From contig NZ_GG657757.1 in the NCBI RefSeq assembly GCF_000158955.1, positions 5,910,692-5,974,691 of the forward strand: a DNA stretch of 64,000 nt. Reading direction: 5' to 3'. A program made the translations under genes and the position numbers. Origin of the DNA: Streptomyces viridochromogenes DSM 40736 (GTDB lineage: Bacteria; Actinomycetota; Actinomycetes; Streptomycetales; Streptomycetaceae). The notes under the pieces are model-generated. The model was given only the letters and a program-made list of their open reading frames with translations. It searched no databases and was not told where the DNA came from. Shown here one piece after another: positions 25,822-35,819 of the stretch (positions within the stretch are counted from its first letter, which is position 1; every line of letters starts with the position of its first letter).

Positions 25822-28820
25822 CACGGATGACGGAGCCGTCCCTGGCCGAACTCATCGCCCTTCTCCGGCAGGGCGGCCTGCGGACGGACGATGCGCAGTC
25901 CCTCGCCGACGCGGTCTGGCTCGCACGACAGATGGGGCCTTCCACCCGCACCGCCTCGCCGGAGGGCCGGCCGGCCGGGGACACCGGACTCCGGCCGGCC
26001 GCACCCGCAGGGCGCCGGTCGGCCGAACCGGCCGACCCCGAAGGGCTGCCCCCGGGTCTTCGGCTGCCCTTGCCGGCGGTGGATCCGCCCCGCCATGTAC
26101 CGCCCACCGCGGTACCGGCACCCAGCTCTCTGCCAGGGCTCCTCACCCTCCAGCGGGCACTGCGCCAGCTGCAACGGCACCGAGGAGGCGCCCCCAGCCG
26201 TTTTGTCCTGGACGAGAGGGCCACGGCCGAGCGGAGCGCGCGCACCGGCCTGACCGTGCCGGTGCTCACACCTGTGACCCGCCGCACCATGTCCCTGCAC
26301 CTGCTCGTCGACTCCTCCTCGTCCATGGTGGTGTGGGAGCAGGTGGCCGAACAGATGCTCCAGGTCCTGGGCCGGATCGGCGTCTTCCGCGACGTACGGC
26401 TGCACCGGCTGCACGAGTCGCCGGACGGCAGGCCGGTCCTGGCGTCGGGTCGTTCGGGGGACCGCCCGCGCCCGGCCGAGGACATCGTGGATCCGACCGG
26501 GCGTCAGTTCACGCTGGTGATCACCGACGGGGCCGGACCTCTGTGGCGCAGCGGCGCCGCGCAACGCCTTCTTCACCGCCTCGCCGCGCAGTCCGCACCC
26601 GTCGCCGTCCTCCAGCCCCTGCCGCAGCGGCTCTGGCCGCGCACCGCCCTGGCACCCCGACCGGGCGAACTACGCAGGCTCGGTCCGGAAGGAGGCCGCT
26701 GTGACTTCGTCCCCGAGGGCTCCTCCGGCGCGGCGAGAGAGGACGGCCTGCCCGTCCCCGTCCTGCCCCTCTCCCCGCAGGCGCTGGAGCGCTGGGCGAG
26801 GTGGGTGAGCGGGGCCGGGCCCCGCGAGGTCCGAGGCGCGGCGGCCCTGGTCCTGCCGGACCATCAGGCGGCGGAGCACGGGCCCGAGCGGTTCCCGACA
26901 GCTCAGGACCGGGTCACCAGATTCCGCTCCGACGCCTCACCGACGGCCCAGCGACTGGCCGCCTACCTGGCGGCGGCACCCCTCGCGCTGCCCGTCATGC
27001 TGGGTGTCCAGCACATGATGTTCCGGTCCGCGACCGGGCCGTCCCCACTGGCGGAGGTGCTGCTCGGAGGCCTGCTCTCGCACGCCAACCCGGCGGGAAC
27101 GGAGGGCGAGACGTGGTACGACTTCGCCCCGGGCGTCAGGGAACTGCTGCTGGAGAGGCTCGCCAAGGACGAAGCCGTGCTGGTCCTGAAGTTCTGTTCG
27201 GCGTACGTGGAGCGGCACTTCGAGGGTGATCCGCCCAACTTCACGGCGATGGCGGCCGCTCAGCTGTCCGGGACCGACGCGCCGCCTCTGGCCGACTTCC
27301 GGCCGTCCGCCCCAGGGCCGACGGCCGGAGTTCCGGCCCCGTTCGCGGCAGTCGCGGCCGAAGTGGTGCGGCGGTTCACGACCGACCGCCGCAGGGCGGT
27401 TCCGGTGCCCGACGAGCAGCTCGCGGCGGCACGCGAGCTGCTCGCACGGTACGCACGCGAACAGGACGGGCGCGCCCTGTGGACGGCGATCCAGAAGCTG
27501 CGCGTGATCGTGACGGGGCCGCCGGGTCCGCTCGTGAGCGAGGCGAACCTAGAACTCGCCGAAGCCCTGCTCGCCCTGCACCGGTGGAATCCCGACCCCG
27601 CGCTGCTGGACGAGGCCGATGAGGCCGTTGACAGGACCCTGGGGCCGCCGGCGCCGGCCGGATCGACCGTGGGCAGGGCCCGGCTCGTGCGGGGAAGGCT
27701 GCGCATGACGCAGGCGCGGGACCGGAGAGAGGCGGGAGATCTCCGCAGGGCCGAAGACCTCCTGGACTCCGCGAGCGTCGAGCTGGACGGTGCCACACGC
27801 TTGGCGGACGAGGACACCCTGTTGGGCGCGGTGCTCGAACGGGCCCGGGCACTCGAACAACTGGCCGAGATCCGAGACTCCGCCTTGCTGCTGCGCGAGG
27901 CCGCGGGCAGTCTGCGGACGTTGGCCAGGGTGCAGCCCCTCTGGGCTCGGCGCTCCGCCGACGTTCCCCTGCAACTGGGCCGGGTCCTGCTGACGATCGC
28001 CCGCACCACCACGGACGGGAAGGAGGCCCGGGAGTTCGCCGTCGAGGCGGTGGAGGAACTCGCCGCCGCACGCGAACTGCTCGGCGCGGAGCCCGACGGG
28101 CCCAGCCGGACGGCAGGTCTGCTGCTCGACCTGGCGGAGGCTCAGGAGCGAGCCGGCGAGGACGAGGAGGCGGTACTCCTGACCCTTGGAGAAGCGGAGC
28201 ACGCCCTGGAGTTCGCGGCGGGCCCGCGCGCCTGCCTGGCCCTGCGGATCGCCCGTATGTACCGTGCGCTGTCCGCCCGGCGACCGGCGGCGTACTCCTT
28301 TGCCTGTGACGTCCTCGCCCGGGCAGCTTCGCACGCGCCCGCGGAGGACCCGGCGCTCGCTCCCCTCCTGGCGGAACGGGGCGAGATGCTCCTCGACTCG
28401 GCTGATACCGAAGAGCACGTGACCGCGGCTGTCGACGTGCTCAGAGGCGCGGTACGGGCGACGCCCGAGGACCGCCCGGAGTGGGCGCCCCGACTGATTC
28501 TGCTCGGCCGCGCCCTGCACGCGCGCTTTCGCCGGGCGAGAGACCGTACGGACCTGCTCGAGGCCGACCGGCACCTCAGCCGGGCCGTCTCGGCGGCGTA
28601 CGACCGGGGCGTGGCAGCCCGTGGCTGGTACGAACGCGGTCGCGTACAGATCGAACTGGGGCGGCTCGGCGAATACACCGGTCGGCGGGCCGACCATCTG
28701 CACCAGGCGGCCGGCCATCTGCGCCGCGCCGCACGGGAGGCCCGGGAGGCGGGTGACGAGCTGTTCGCGGCGGAGGCCCGGCACGCCTACGACGAGCTGA
28801 GCCGGCGGTTGAGGTCCTAG
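25818..28820 (+). CDS. SAV_2336-type vWA protein with TPR-like C-terminus
   Basis: A 1000-residue protein. After a Pro-rich N-terminal region, residues ~155-290 form a von Willebrand A domain with a MIDAS signature DSSSS (165-169) and ITDG (235-238). Residues ~370-490 (LAAYLAAAPLALPVMLGVQHMMFRSATG ... WYDFAPGVRELLLERL) are the winged-helix-like part characteristic of SAV_2336 proteins. From ~560 to the end are many helix pairs resembling TPRs (ANLELAEALLALHRWNPDPALLDEADEA), likely the sensor. Start is GTG at 25818 overlapping the MoxR stop; an ATG at 25827 is an alternative. It is the vWA partner of MoxR. Confidence 0.85.
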   Translation: MTRMTEPSLAELIALLRQGGLRTDDAQSLADAVWLARQMGPSTRTASPEGRPAGDTGLRPAAPAGRRSAEPADPEGLPPGLRLPLPAVDPPRHVPPTAVPAPSSLPGLLTLQRALRQLQRHRGGAPSRFVLDERATAERSARTGLTVPVLTPVTRRTMSLHLLVDSSSSMVVWEQVAEQMLQVLGRIGVFRDVRLHRLHESPDGRPVLASGRSGDRPRPAEDIVDPTGRQFTLVITDGAGPLWRSGAAQRLLHRLAAQSAPVAVLQPLPQRLWPRTALAPRPGELRRLGPEGGRCDFVPEGSSGAAREDGLPVPVLPLSPQALERWARWVSGAGPREVRGAAALVLPDHQAAEHGPERFPTAQDRVTRFRSDASPTAQRLAAYLAAAPLALPVMLGVQHMMFRSATGPSPLAEVLLGGLLSHANPAGTEGETWYDFAPGVRELLLERLAKDEAVLVLKFCSAYVERHFEGDPPNFTAMAAAQLSGTDAPPLADFRPSAPGPTAGVPAPFAAVAAEVVRRFTTDRRRAVPVPDEQLAAARELLARYAREQDGRALWTAIQKLRVIVTGPPGPLVSEANLELAEALLALHRWNPDPALLDEADEAVDRTLGPPAPAGSTVGRARLVRGRLRMTQARDRREAGDLRRAEDLLDSASVELDGATRLADEDTLLGAVLERARALEQLAEIRDSALLLREAAGSLRTLARVQPLWARRSADVPLQLGRVLLTIARTTTDGKEAREFAVEAVEELAAARELLGAEPDGPSRTAGLLLDLAEAQERAGEDEEAVLLTLGEAEHALEFAAGPRACLALRIARMYRALSARRPAAYSFACDVLARAASHAPAEDPALAPLLAERGEMLLDSADTEEHVTAAVDVLRGAVRATPEDRPEWAPRLILLGRALHARFRRARDRTDLLEADRHLSRAVSAAYDRGVAARGWYERGRVQIELGRLGEYTGRRADHLHQAAGHLRRAAREAREAGDELFAAEARHAYDELSRRLRS

Positions 28821-28835
28821 TCGCGCCCACGACCG

Positions 28836-28873
28836 GGGCCCCGCCCCGAACCATGAGGTTCGGGACGGGGCCC
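28836..28873. terminator. Bidirectional terminator between the vWA gene and kgd
   Basis: Two 17-base arms (28836-28852 and 28857-28873) with loop ATGA pair with a single mismatch. It lies between two convergent genes and should stop both transcripts. Confidence 0.75.
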
Positions 28874-28901
28874 TCGGGAGCGAACGGTGGTCAGCGGCGG
28901 T

Positions 28902-31900
28902 TCACGCCTCGAACACCTCACGCACCAACTGCTCCTGCTCGGCCTGGTGCCGCTTCGCGGAACCCACCGCCGGGGACGAGGAGTGCGGACGCGAGATGCG
29001 GCGCAGGCGCTCGCCGTGCGGGACGTCCGCGCCGACCGCCAGGTCCAGGTGGTCGATCAGGTTGAGCGCGATGAACGGCCAGGCACCCTGGTTCGCCGGC
29101 TCCTCCTGGGCCCACAGGTACTTCTCGGCGTTCGGGTACTTCTTGATCTCCGCCTGGAGCTCGGCACCCGGCAGCGGGTACAGGCGCTCGATGCGGATGA
29201 TCGCCGTGTCCGTGACGCCGCGCTTCTGACGCTCGGCCTCCAGGTCGTAGTAGACCTTGCCGGCGCAGAAGACGACCTTCTTGACCGCGGCCGGGTCGAC
29301 CGAGGCGTCGCCGATGACCGGCTGGAACTGGCCCGTCGTGAACTCCTCCGCCTTCGCCGCGGCCGCCTTCAGGCGCAGCATCGACTTCGGCGTGAAGACC
29401 ACCAGCGGCTTGTGGTGCGGGTTGTGCACCTGCCACCGCAGGAGGTGGAAGTAGTTCGACGGCGACGTCGGTGTGGCGACCGTCATGTTGTTCTGGGCGC
29501 ACATCTGGAGGAAGCGCTCGGGGCGGGCCGAGGAGTGGTCCGGGCCCTGGCCCTCGTAGCCGTGCGGCAGGAGCAGGACGACGCCGGACGTCTGGGCCCA
29601 CTTCTGCTCGGCCGACGAGATGAACTCGTCCACGACCGTCTGTGCGCCGTTGACGAAGTCGCCGAACTGCGCCTCCCACATCACGAGCGCCTCGGGGCGG
29701 GCCAGCGAGTAGCCGTACTCGAAGCCCATCGCCGCGTACTCGGAGAGGAGGGAGTTGTAGACGTTCAGCCGCGCCTGGTCCTCGGAGAGGTACTGCAGCG
29801 GCGTGTACTCGTCGCCCGTGGTGCGGTCGATGATGACCGCGTGGCGCTGGCCGAACGTACCGCGCTGCGAGTCCTGGCCCGCGAGGCGGACCGGGACGCC
29901 CTCCAGCAGGAGGGAGCCGATGGCGAGGGTCTCGCCCATGCCCCAGTCGATGGTGCCGTCCTCGACCATCGCCGCCCGGCGCTGCAGCTGCGGCAGCAGA
30001 CGCGGGTGGACGGTGATGTGGTCGGGGATGTTGACCTGCGACTCGGCGATCCGCTTGATGACCTCCGAGGTCACCGCGGTGTTCACGGCGACCGGGAACT
30101 CGGCCTGCGGGTCGGTGGGCTCCGCGGCGGCCGGCTGCGAGGTGGCCTCGCGGACCTCCGTGAAGACCTTCTCCAGCTGGCCCTGGTAGTCCTGCAGCGC
30201 CTGCTCGGCCTCTTCCAGGGTGATGTCGCCGCGACCGATGAGGGACTCGGTGTAGAGCTTGCGCACCGAGCGCTTCTTGTCGATCAGGTCGTACATCAGC
30301 GGCTGGGTGAAGGCCGGGTTGTCCGACTCGTTGTGACCGCGGCGGCGGTAGCAGATGAGGTCGATCACCACGTCCTTGTTGAACGCCTGGCGGAACTCGA
30401 AGGCCAGGCGCGCGACGCGGACGACCGCCTCGGGGTCGTCGCCGTTCACGTGGAAGATCGGGGCCTCGATCATGCGGGCCACGTCCGTGGCGTACATCGA
30501 GGAGCGCGACGACTCGGGAGCCGCCGTGAAGCCGACCTGGTTGTTGATGACGATGTGGACCGTGCCGCCGGTGCGGTAGCCACGCAGCTGCGACATGTTC
30601 AGGGTCTCGGCCACCACGCCCTGGCCCGCGAAGGCCGCGTCGCCGTGGATCGCCACCGGCAGGACCGTGAAGTCCGTGCCGCCCTTGTTGATGATGTCCT
30701 GCTTGGCGCGCGAGACGCCCTCCAGGACCGGGTCCACCGCCTCCAGGTGCGAGGGGTTGGCGGTGAGCGAGACCTTGATCTGCTCGCCGTCCAGGCCCGT
30801 GAAGGTGCCCTCGGCGCCCAGGTGGTACTTCACGTCGCCGGAGCCGTGCATCGACTTCGGGTCGAGGTTGCCCTCGAACTCGCGGAAGATCTGCGCGTAC
30901 GACTTGCCGACGATGTTGGCGAGGACGTTCAGGCGGCCGCGGTGGGCCATGCCGATGACGACCTCGTCCAGGCGGGACTCGGCGGCCGAGTCCAGCACCG
31001 CGTCGAGCAGCGGGATGACGGACTCGCCGCCCTCCAGGCTGAAGCGCTTCTGGCCGACGTACTTGGTCTGCAGGAAGGTCTCGAAGGCCTCCGCCGCGTT
31101 CAGCCGGCGCAGGATGCGCAGCTGCTCCTCGCGCTCCGGCTTGGTGTGCGGGCGCTCGATGCGGTCCTGGATCCACTTGCGCTGCTTGGGGTCCTGGATG
31201 TGCATGAACTCGATGCCGGTGGTGCGGCAGTACGAGTCGCGCAGCACGCCGAGGATGTCGCGCAGCTTCATCAGGGACTTGCCCGAGAAGCCGCCGACGG
31301 CGAACTCGCGCTCCAGGTCCCACAGGGTGAGGCCGTGCTCGGTGATGTCCAGGTCGGGGTGCTTGCGCTGCTGGTACTCCAGCGGGTCGGTGTCGGCCAT
31401 GACGTGGCCGCGGACCCGGTAGGAGTGGATCAGCTCGAAGACCCGGGCGGCCTTCGTGACGTCGTCGTCGTGGCTGGCGTCGATGTCCTTGAGCCAGCGG
31501 ACCGGCTCGTAGGGGATGCGCAGCGCCTCGAAGATCTCGTCGTAGAAGTTGTTCTCGCCGAGCAGGAGGTTCGCGACCTGGCGCAGGAACTCGCCGGAGG
31601 CGGCGCCCTGGATCACCCGGTGGTCGTAGGTCGACGTGAGCGTCATGACCTTGGAGATGCCGAGCTTGTTCAGGGTGTCCTGGGAGGTGCCCTGGAACTC
31701 CGCGGGGTAGTCCATGGAGCCGACGCCCATGATCACGGACTGGCCGGGCATCAGGCGGGGCACGGAATGGACCGTGCCGAGACCGCCCGGGTTGGTCAGG
31801 GAGACCGTGACACCGGAGAAGTCGTCCATCGTCAGCTTGCCGTCGCGGGCGCGGCGGACGATGTCCTCGTAGGCCTGCCAGAACTCGAAGAAGTTCAGCG

Positions 31901-32730
31901 TCTCGGCCTTCTTGATCGCCGCGACGACCAGCTGGCGGTCGCCGTTCGGCTTGACCAGGTCGATGGCGAGACCGAGGTTGACGTGGTCCGGCTTGACCAG
32001 GGTCGGCTTGCCGTCCACCTTCGCGAACGAGTAGTTCATCGCCGGCATCGCCTTGATGGCCTGGACCATCGCGTAGCCGATGAGGTGCGTGAAGGAGATC
32101 TTCCCGCCGCGCGCCCGCTTGAGGTGGTTGTTGATGACGATGCGGTTGTCGAACAGCAGCTTCACCGGGACCGCGCGCACGGACGTGGCCGTGGGCAGCT
32201 CCAGGGAGGCGTCCATGTTCTTCGCTACCGCGGCGGCGGGGCCGCGCAGCACGACCTGCTCGGGGCCCGCGGGGGCCTCACCGGCGGGTTCGGCCTTCTA
32301 TGGCGGCGGCGGCCGGCTTGGCAGCGGCCGGCTTGGCGGCCGGGGCTGCCTTCGCCGGGGCGGCGGCCTGGGCCGGGGCCTGCGCGGCGGGCTTCGCCTG
32401 GGCGGGAGCCGGCGCGGCGGCCGCGGGCTTCGCGGCCTGGGCGGGGGCCGCAGGCTGGGCGGGAGCGGCCTGAGAGGCCGGCTGAGCGGTGGTGGTCCCC
32501 GCGGCCCCCGCGGCCGCGGTACCCGCCGGAGCCGAGGCGGCGGCCGCCCCAGGCTTGTAGTCGGCGAAGAAGTCCCACCAGGCTCGGTCTACCGAATTCG
32601 GGTCCTGGAGGTACTGCTGATAGATCTCGTCGACGAGCCACTCGTTGGCACCGAACGAGGCAGCGGGGTTCTTCCCTGCTTGGTCGGTGTCGGTCGAGAT
32701 GCTCGAGTTACTGGGGGACTGTGGCGACAC
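28902..32730 (-). CDS. kgd: Multifunctional 2-oxoglutarate decarboxylase/dehydrogenase E1-E2, apparent frameshift in linker
   Basis: Actinobacterial fusion of a succinyltransferase (E2) core to the thiamine-diphosphate E1 of 2-oxoglutarate dehydrogenase, a TCA-cycle enzyme. The N-terminal piece (GTG at 32730; LVDEIYQQYLQDPNSVDRAWWDFF, then an Ala/Pro-rich linker) runs to a stop at 32278. The main part resumes in another frame with EPAGEAPAGPEQVVLRGPAA and continues to 28902, including the E2 TYDHRVIQGA, the ThDP motif GDAAFAGQG ... NNQVGF, and the GHNESDNPAFTQPL loop. The shift falls at GCCATAGAAGGCCGAA (about 32289-32304); removing four bases (ATAG) restores one frame of about 1275 codons. 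The downstream frame alone lacks the E1 N-terminal segment. Could be a sequence error. Confidence 0.9.
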
Positions 32731-33011
32731 GGCGGCAACCGCCCTCTTCCGCTTCACAAGGTGATGGACAGCGGGAATCAAGGCTACGCCTCCCGGACCG
32801 GGAAGGTCAGGTCGGGCCCGCGCAACGTCGTGCAAGTCACATCTTGAAGCGTGTTTCGGGGCTTGAAATGGCGGGAAACAAGCGTGGTTCCGCTTGAGAA
32901 GGGATAGGCGGGGCACGGCCTCACGCGCCGATGGCGCGGGCCTGTGCCTGATCACACGTGTCCGTCAGCGCGGACGCCCGTGGATCTTGTGGCTCCGCTT
33001 CGAACTTTACG

Positions 33012-34124
33012 TCAACTTGGCACAGATGGAAGTCCCGGAAGAGTGACAAGAATCCGGCAACCTCGCTCGGATTCGGCCACTCCGATCCGCCCGCCGTGCA
33101 GATCCACCGCCCAGCGGGCGATGGCGAGACCGAGTCCCGTGCCACCGTCGCTGCCGGCCCCGTGCGCCCGCTTGGCGCTGCCGCGGTTGAACCGCTCGAA
33201 GACGCGGTGCCACTCGGACTTCGGAATGCCGGGCCCCTCGTCCAGGACCTCCAGCTCCAGCGACTCCGGCAGCACGCCGCGCCGCGCCTTGACCGTCACA
33301 CGGCCGTGCGGCGGGCTGTGCTTGACCGCGTTGTCGATGAGGTTGGCGACGACCTGGTGGATGCGCTCCGGGTCGGCGTGCGCGGTCAACTCCGGCGGGG
33401 AGACGTCGAGGTGCAGATGGACGTCCGTACGCGTGTGACTGCCCGAGCCGGTGGCGATGCCCGCGCGCACCGAGGCGACCATGTTGGCCTCCTTCAGGAC
33501 GCCGGACAGATACGGCCACACCTCGAAGCGCCGCTGTTTCAGCGGTACGACCCCGTTGTCCAGGCGTGACAGGTCCAGCAGCGTCTCCACCAGCCGGCCG
33601 AGCCGCTCGGTCTGTTTCAGGGCCGTGCGCATCGTCTCCGGGTCGGCCTGCGTGACACCGTCGACGATGTTCTCCAGCACCGCGCGCAGCCCCGCGATGG
33701 GGGTGCGCAGCTCGTGCGAGACGTTCGCCACCAGCTCCTTGCGCTGACGGTCCTGCGCCTCCAGCTCGTCGGCCATGGCGTTGATCGTCACGGCCAGGTC
33801 GCCCAGCTCGTCACGGCGGTTCTCCTGCACCCGGCGGGTGTAGTCGCCCTGCGAGATGGAACGGGCCACGGCCGTCATCTCGTCCAGCGGCGCGGTGAGC
33901 GAATGGGCCACGAACTGCGTGATGAGAAGTGTGGCGATCATCGAGAAGACCGTGATGAAGCGCAGCTCCGTCTTCGTGTGCACCGCGATCACCGACAGGC
34001 CCGTGGTGATCAGCACCGCGATGACGACCAGCGCACCCAGCTTGGTCTTGATCGAGAACGGGCTCACTCCGCCCCAGGGTTCCGGCTCCCCGGGGCCTCG
34101 CCGTGCGGCAGGCCCGCCGCTCAT
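33012..34124 (-). CDS. Sensor histidine kinase
   Basis: A 370-residue membrane kinase: two membrane segments (about 29-49 and 57-73) with almost no external loop, a HAMP linker, the H-box NVSHELRTP with His137, and an HATPase domain (VVANLIDNAVKHS, DEGPGIPKSEWHRVFERF, GTGLGLAIARW). The minimal extracellular part suggests sensing within the membrane or inside the cell. Start ATG at 34124 overlaps the regulator stop (ATGA), so the pair is translationally coupled. Confidence 0.93.
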   Translation of the reverse strand: MSGGPAARRGPGEPEPWGGVSPFSIKTKLGALVVIAVLITTGLSVIAVHTKTELRFITVFSMIATLLITQFVAHSLTAPLDEMTAVARSISQGDYTRRVQENRRDELGDLAVTINAMADELEAQDRQRKELVANVSHELRTPIAGLRAVLENIVDGVTQADPETMRTALKQTERLGRLVETLLDLSRLDNGVVPLKQRRFEVWPYLSGVLKEANMVASVRAGIATGSGSHTRTDVHLHLDVSPPELTAHADPERIHQVVANLIDNAVKHSPPHGRVTVKARRGVLPESLELEVLDEGPGIPKSEWHRVFERFNRGSAKRAHGAGSDGGTGLGLAIARWAVDLHGGRIGVAESERGCRILVTLPGLPSVPS

Positions 34125-34861
34125 GGCGTCGGGGTCTCCAGGGCGTAGCCCACGCCGTGCACCGTGCGGATCCGCTCCGCGCCGATCTTCCGGCGCAGCG
34201 CCTTGATGTGGCTGTCGACCGTACGGGTGCCGGAGGCGTCCGCCCAGTCCCAGACCTCGGCGAGCAGCTGCTCGCGCGAGAGCACCGCGCGCGGGGTGTT
34301 CGCCAGGCACACCAGCAGGTCGAACTCGGTCGGCGTGAGGTGAACATCCTCACTCCGCACCCGCACCCGGCGCTGCGCGTGGTCGATCTCCAGCTCGCCG
34401 AGGCGCAGGATGCCGCTGCGCGGCGTCGCGGCGGCGAGCGCGGCCCGCTCCACGCGGCGCAGCAGCACGTGCACGCGTGCCGCCAGCTCCCGCATCGAGA
34501 ACGGCTTCGTCATGTAGTCGTCGGCGCCGACCCCGAGCCCGACCAGCATGTCGGTCTCGTCGTCGCGCGCGGTGAGCATCATCACCGGCACCGGACGGGC
34601 GGCCTGCACACGGCGGCAGACCTCCAGACCGTCGAAGCCGGGCAGCATGATGTCGAGGATCAGCAGGTCGGGCTGCCAGGCCTCGGCCGTGTCGACCGCG
34701 GCCGGACCGTCACCCGCCGTTTGCACGAGGAATCCCTCGGCGCGCAGACGGGTCGCGATGGCATCCACGATCGTGGCGTCGTCCTCGACGACGAGAACCC
34801 GGCGCTGTGCGCCCGGGGTGGCCGTCGCCGAACCGTTGTGGGAGGTGTGTGTCTGCTCCAT
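34121..34861 (-). CDS. OmpR/PhoB-type response regulator
   Basis: A 246-residue regulator. The receiver domain has acidic Asp27/Asp28, phospho-acceptor Asp70 in LLILDIMLPG, and DDYMTKPF with the conserved Lys. The C-terminal winged helix ends RTVDSHIKALRRKIGAERIRTVHGVGYAL. ATG at 34861 is preceded by AGGGGCGGG; a longer frame is ignored. It forms an operon with the kinase just downstream and lies beside kgd. Signal unknown. Confidence 0.95.
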   Translation of the reverse strand: MEQTHTSHNGSATATPGAQRRVLVVEDDATIVDAIATRLRAEGFLVQTAGDGPAAVDTAEAWQPDLLILDIMLPGFDGLEVCRRVQAARPVPVMMLTARDDETDMLVGLGVGADDYMTKPFSMRELAARVHVLLRRVERAALAAATPRSGILRLGELEIDHAQRRVRVRSEDVHLTPTEFDLLVCLANTPRAVLSREQLLAEVWDWADASGTRTVDSHIKALRRKIGAERIRTVHGVGYALETPTP

Positions 34862-34994
34862 CGCCCGCCCCTGGGGTGTGCTTTCCGGAATCAGTGGGGT
34901 GATTCCTGACTGGCTGTGCCTGCGCATGGTGTGCGATTGACGCTTGAATGATCGGCGTCAGAGGAGCAGCGTACGGGGAGTCAGCACACCTTTG

Positions 34995-35672
34995 CTATCC
35001 AGGGCGGATGCCGAGGTGCACGACGTCCGGAACGCCCCGGGCAACCGGGATCTCTTCGGTACGCACCTGTTGGAACCCGGCATTCCGCAAGGTTTCTTCG
35101 AATTCCGGAGAGGCCTGGGCGGACCAGACGGCCAGGACCCCGCCAGGTCTCAACACCCGTGCGCAGCTTGCCAGTCCGGCTTCTCGGTAGAGATTTCCGT
35201 TGCCCTCGGTGACCGTCCAGTCGGGGCCGTTGTCGATGTCGAGGCAGAGGGCGTCGTACGTGTCGGATGTCTCATTGACGTAGGCGACGAGATCGGCTTC
35301 GACGATTCTCGTGCGGGGGTCGGCGAGGGCTCGGTCGGAGATCTCGGAGAGCGGGCCGCCGAGATGCCATTCGACGATCGCGGACTCGCGTTCCACGACC
35401 GTGATCCCTCCCCAGCGCGTGTCCGCCGCCGCGTGTGCGAGGGAGAAGCCGACGCCGAGTCCGCCGATCAGCACGTCGGGGCGGGTCCTGCCGGTCAGGG
35501 CCTCCAGGGCCGCGTCGACCAGCCGCCGCTCGGAGCGGCCGTCGGAGGTGTCCATCAGGAAGCAGCCGTTCGCGATGATCTCCAGCCGCTCACCATGCCG
35601 CCGCAGCACGACCTCGCCGTGCGGGCCCTCGCGACGGTCCAGTACGTCAGGGATGTCGTTCGAGGTGGGCAT
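34995..35672 (-). CDS. Spermidine synthase-like methyltransferase-fold protein
   Basis: A 225-residue Rossmann protein resembling the spermidine synthase/SAM-methyltransferase superfamily: VLIGGLGVGFSL is the nucleotide-binding glycine motif, VVERESAIVEW the acidic strand, YDALCLDIDNGPDW the substrate-side motif, and YREAGLASCARVLRPGGVLAVWSAQ a late strand. The short N-terminus suggests it is not a true polyamine synthase. Start chosen at 35672 by similarity. Confidence 0.78.
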   Translation of the reverse strand: MPTSNDIPDVLDRREGPHGEVVLRRHGERLEIIANGCFLMDTSDGRSERRLVDAALEALTGRTRPDVLIGGLGVGFSLAHAAADTRWGGITVVERESAIVEWHLGGPLSEISDRALADPRTRIVEADLVAYVNETSDTYDALCLDIDNGPDWTVTEGNGNLYREAGLASCARVLRPGGVLAVWSAQASPEFEETLRNAGFQQVRTEEIPVARGVPDVVHLGIRPG

Positions 35673-35819
35673 GGGGGCATCCTGGCAGGTGCGGGACGTG
35701 GGGCGCGGGGAATTTCCCCGTGGCCGTGAGGTTGCCGTGAAGGGGCCCACGCGTGGCGTCCGTCACAGACAGTGGCGCGAGGGTGGCGAAGGCTTTGACG
35801 TGATGGAAGGAGCGCCCCC

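Noticed and set aside
32270..32310. Programmed ribosomal frameshifting in kgd
   Set aside because: No slippery heptamer or downstream pseudoknot is evident, and the family is normally one continuous frame; error or mutation is simpler.
28887..32897. A 1336-codon plus-strand open frame
   Set aside because: It is the antisense shadow of kgd, whose protein has many family motifs; the plus frame is compositionally biased and matches nothing.
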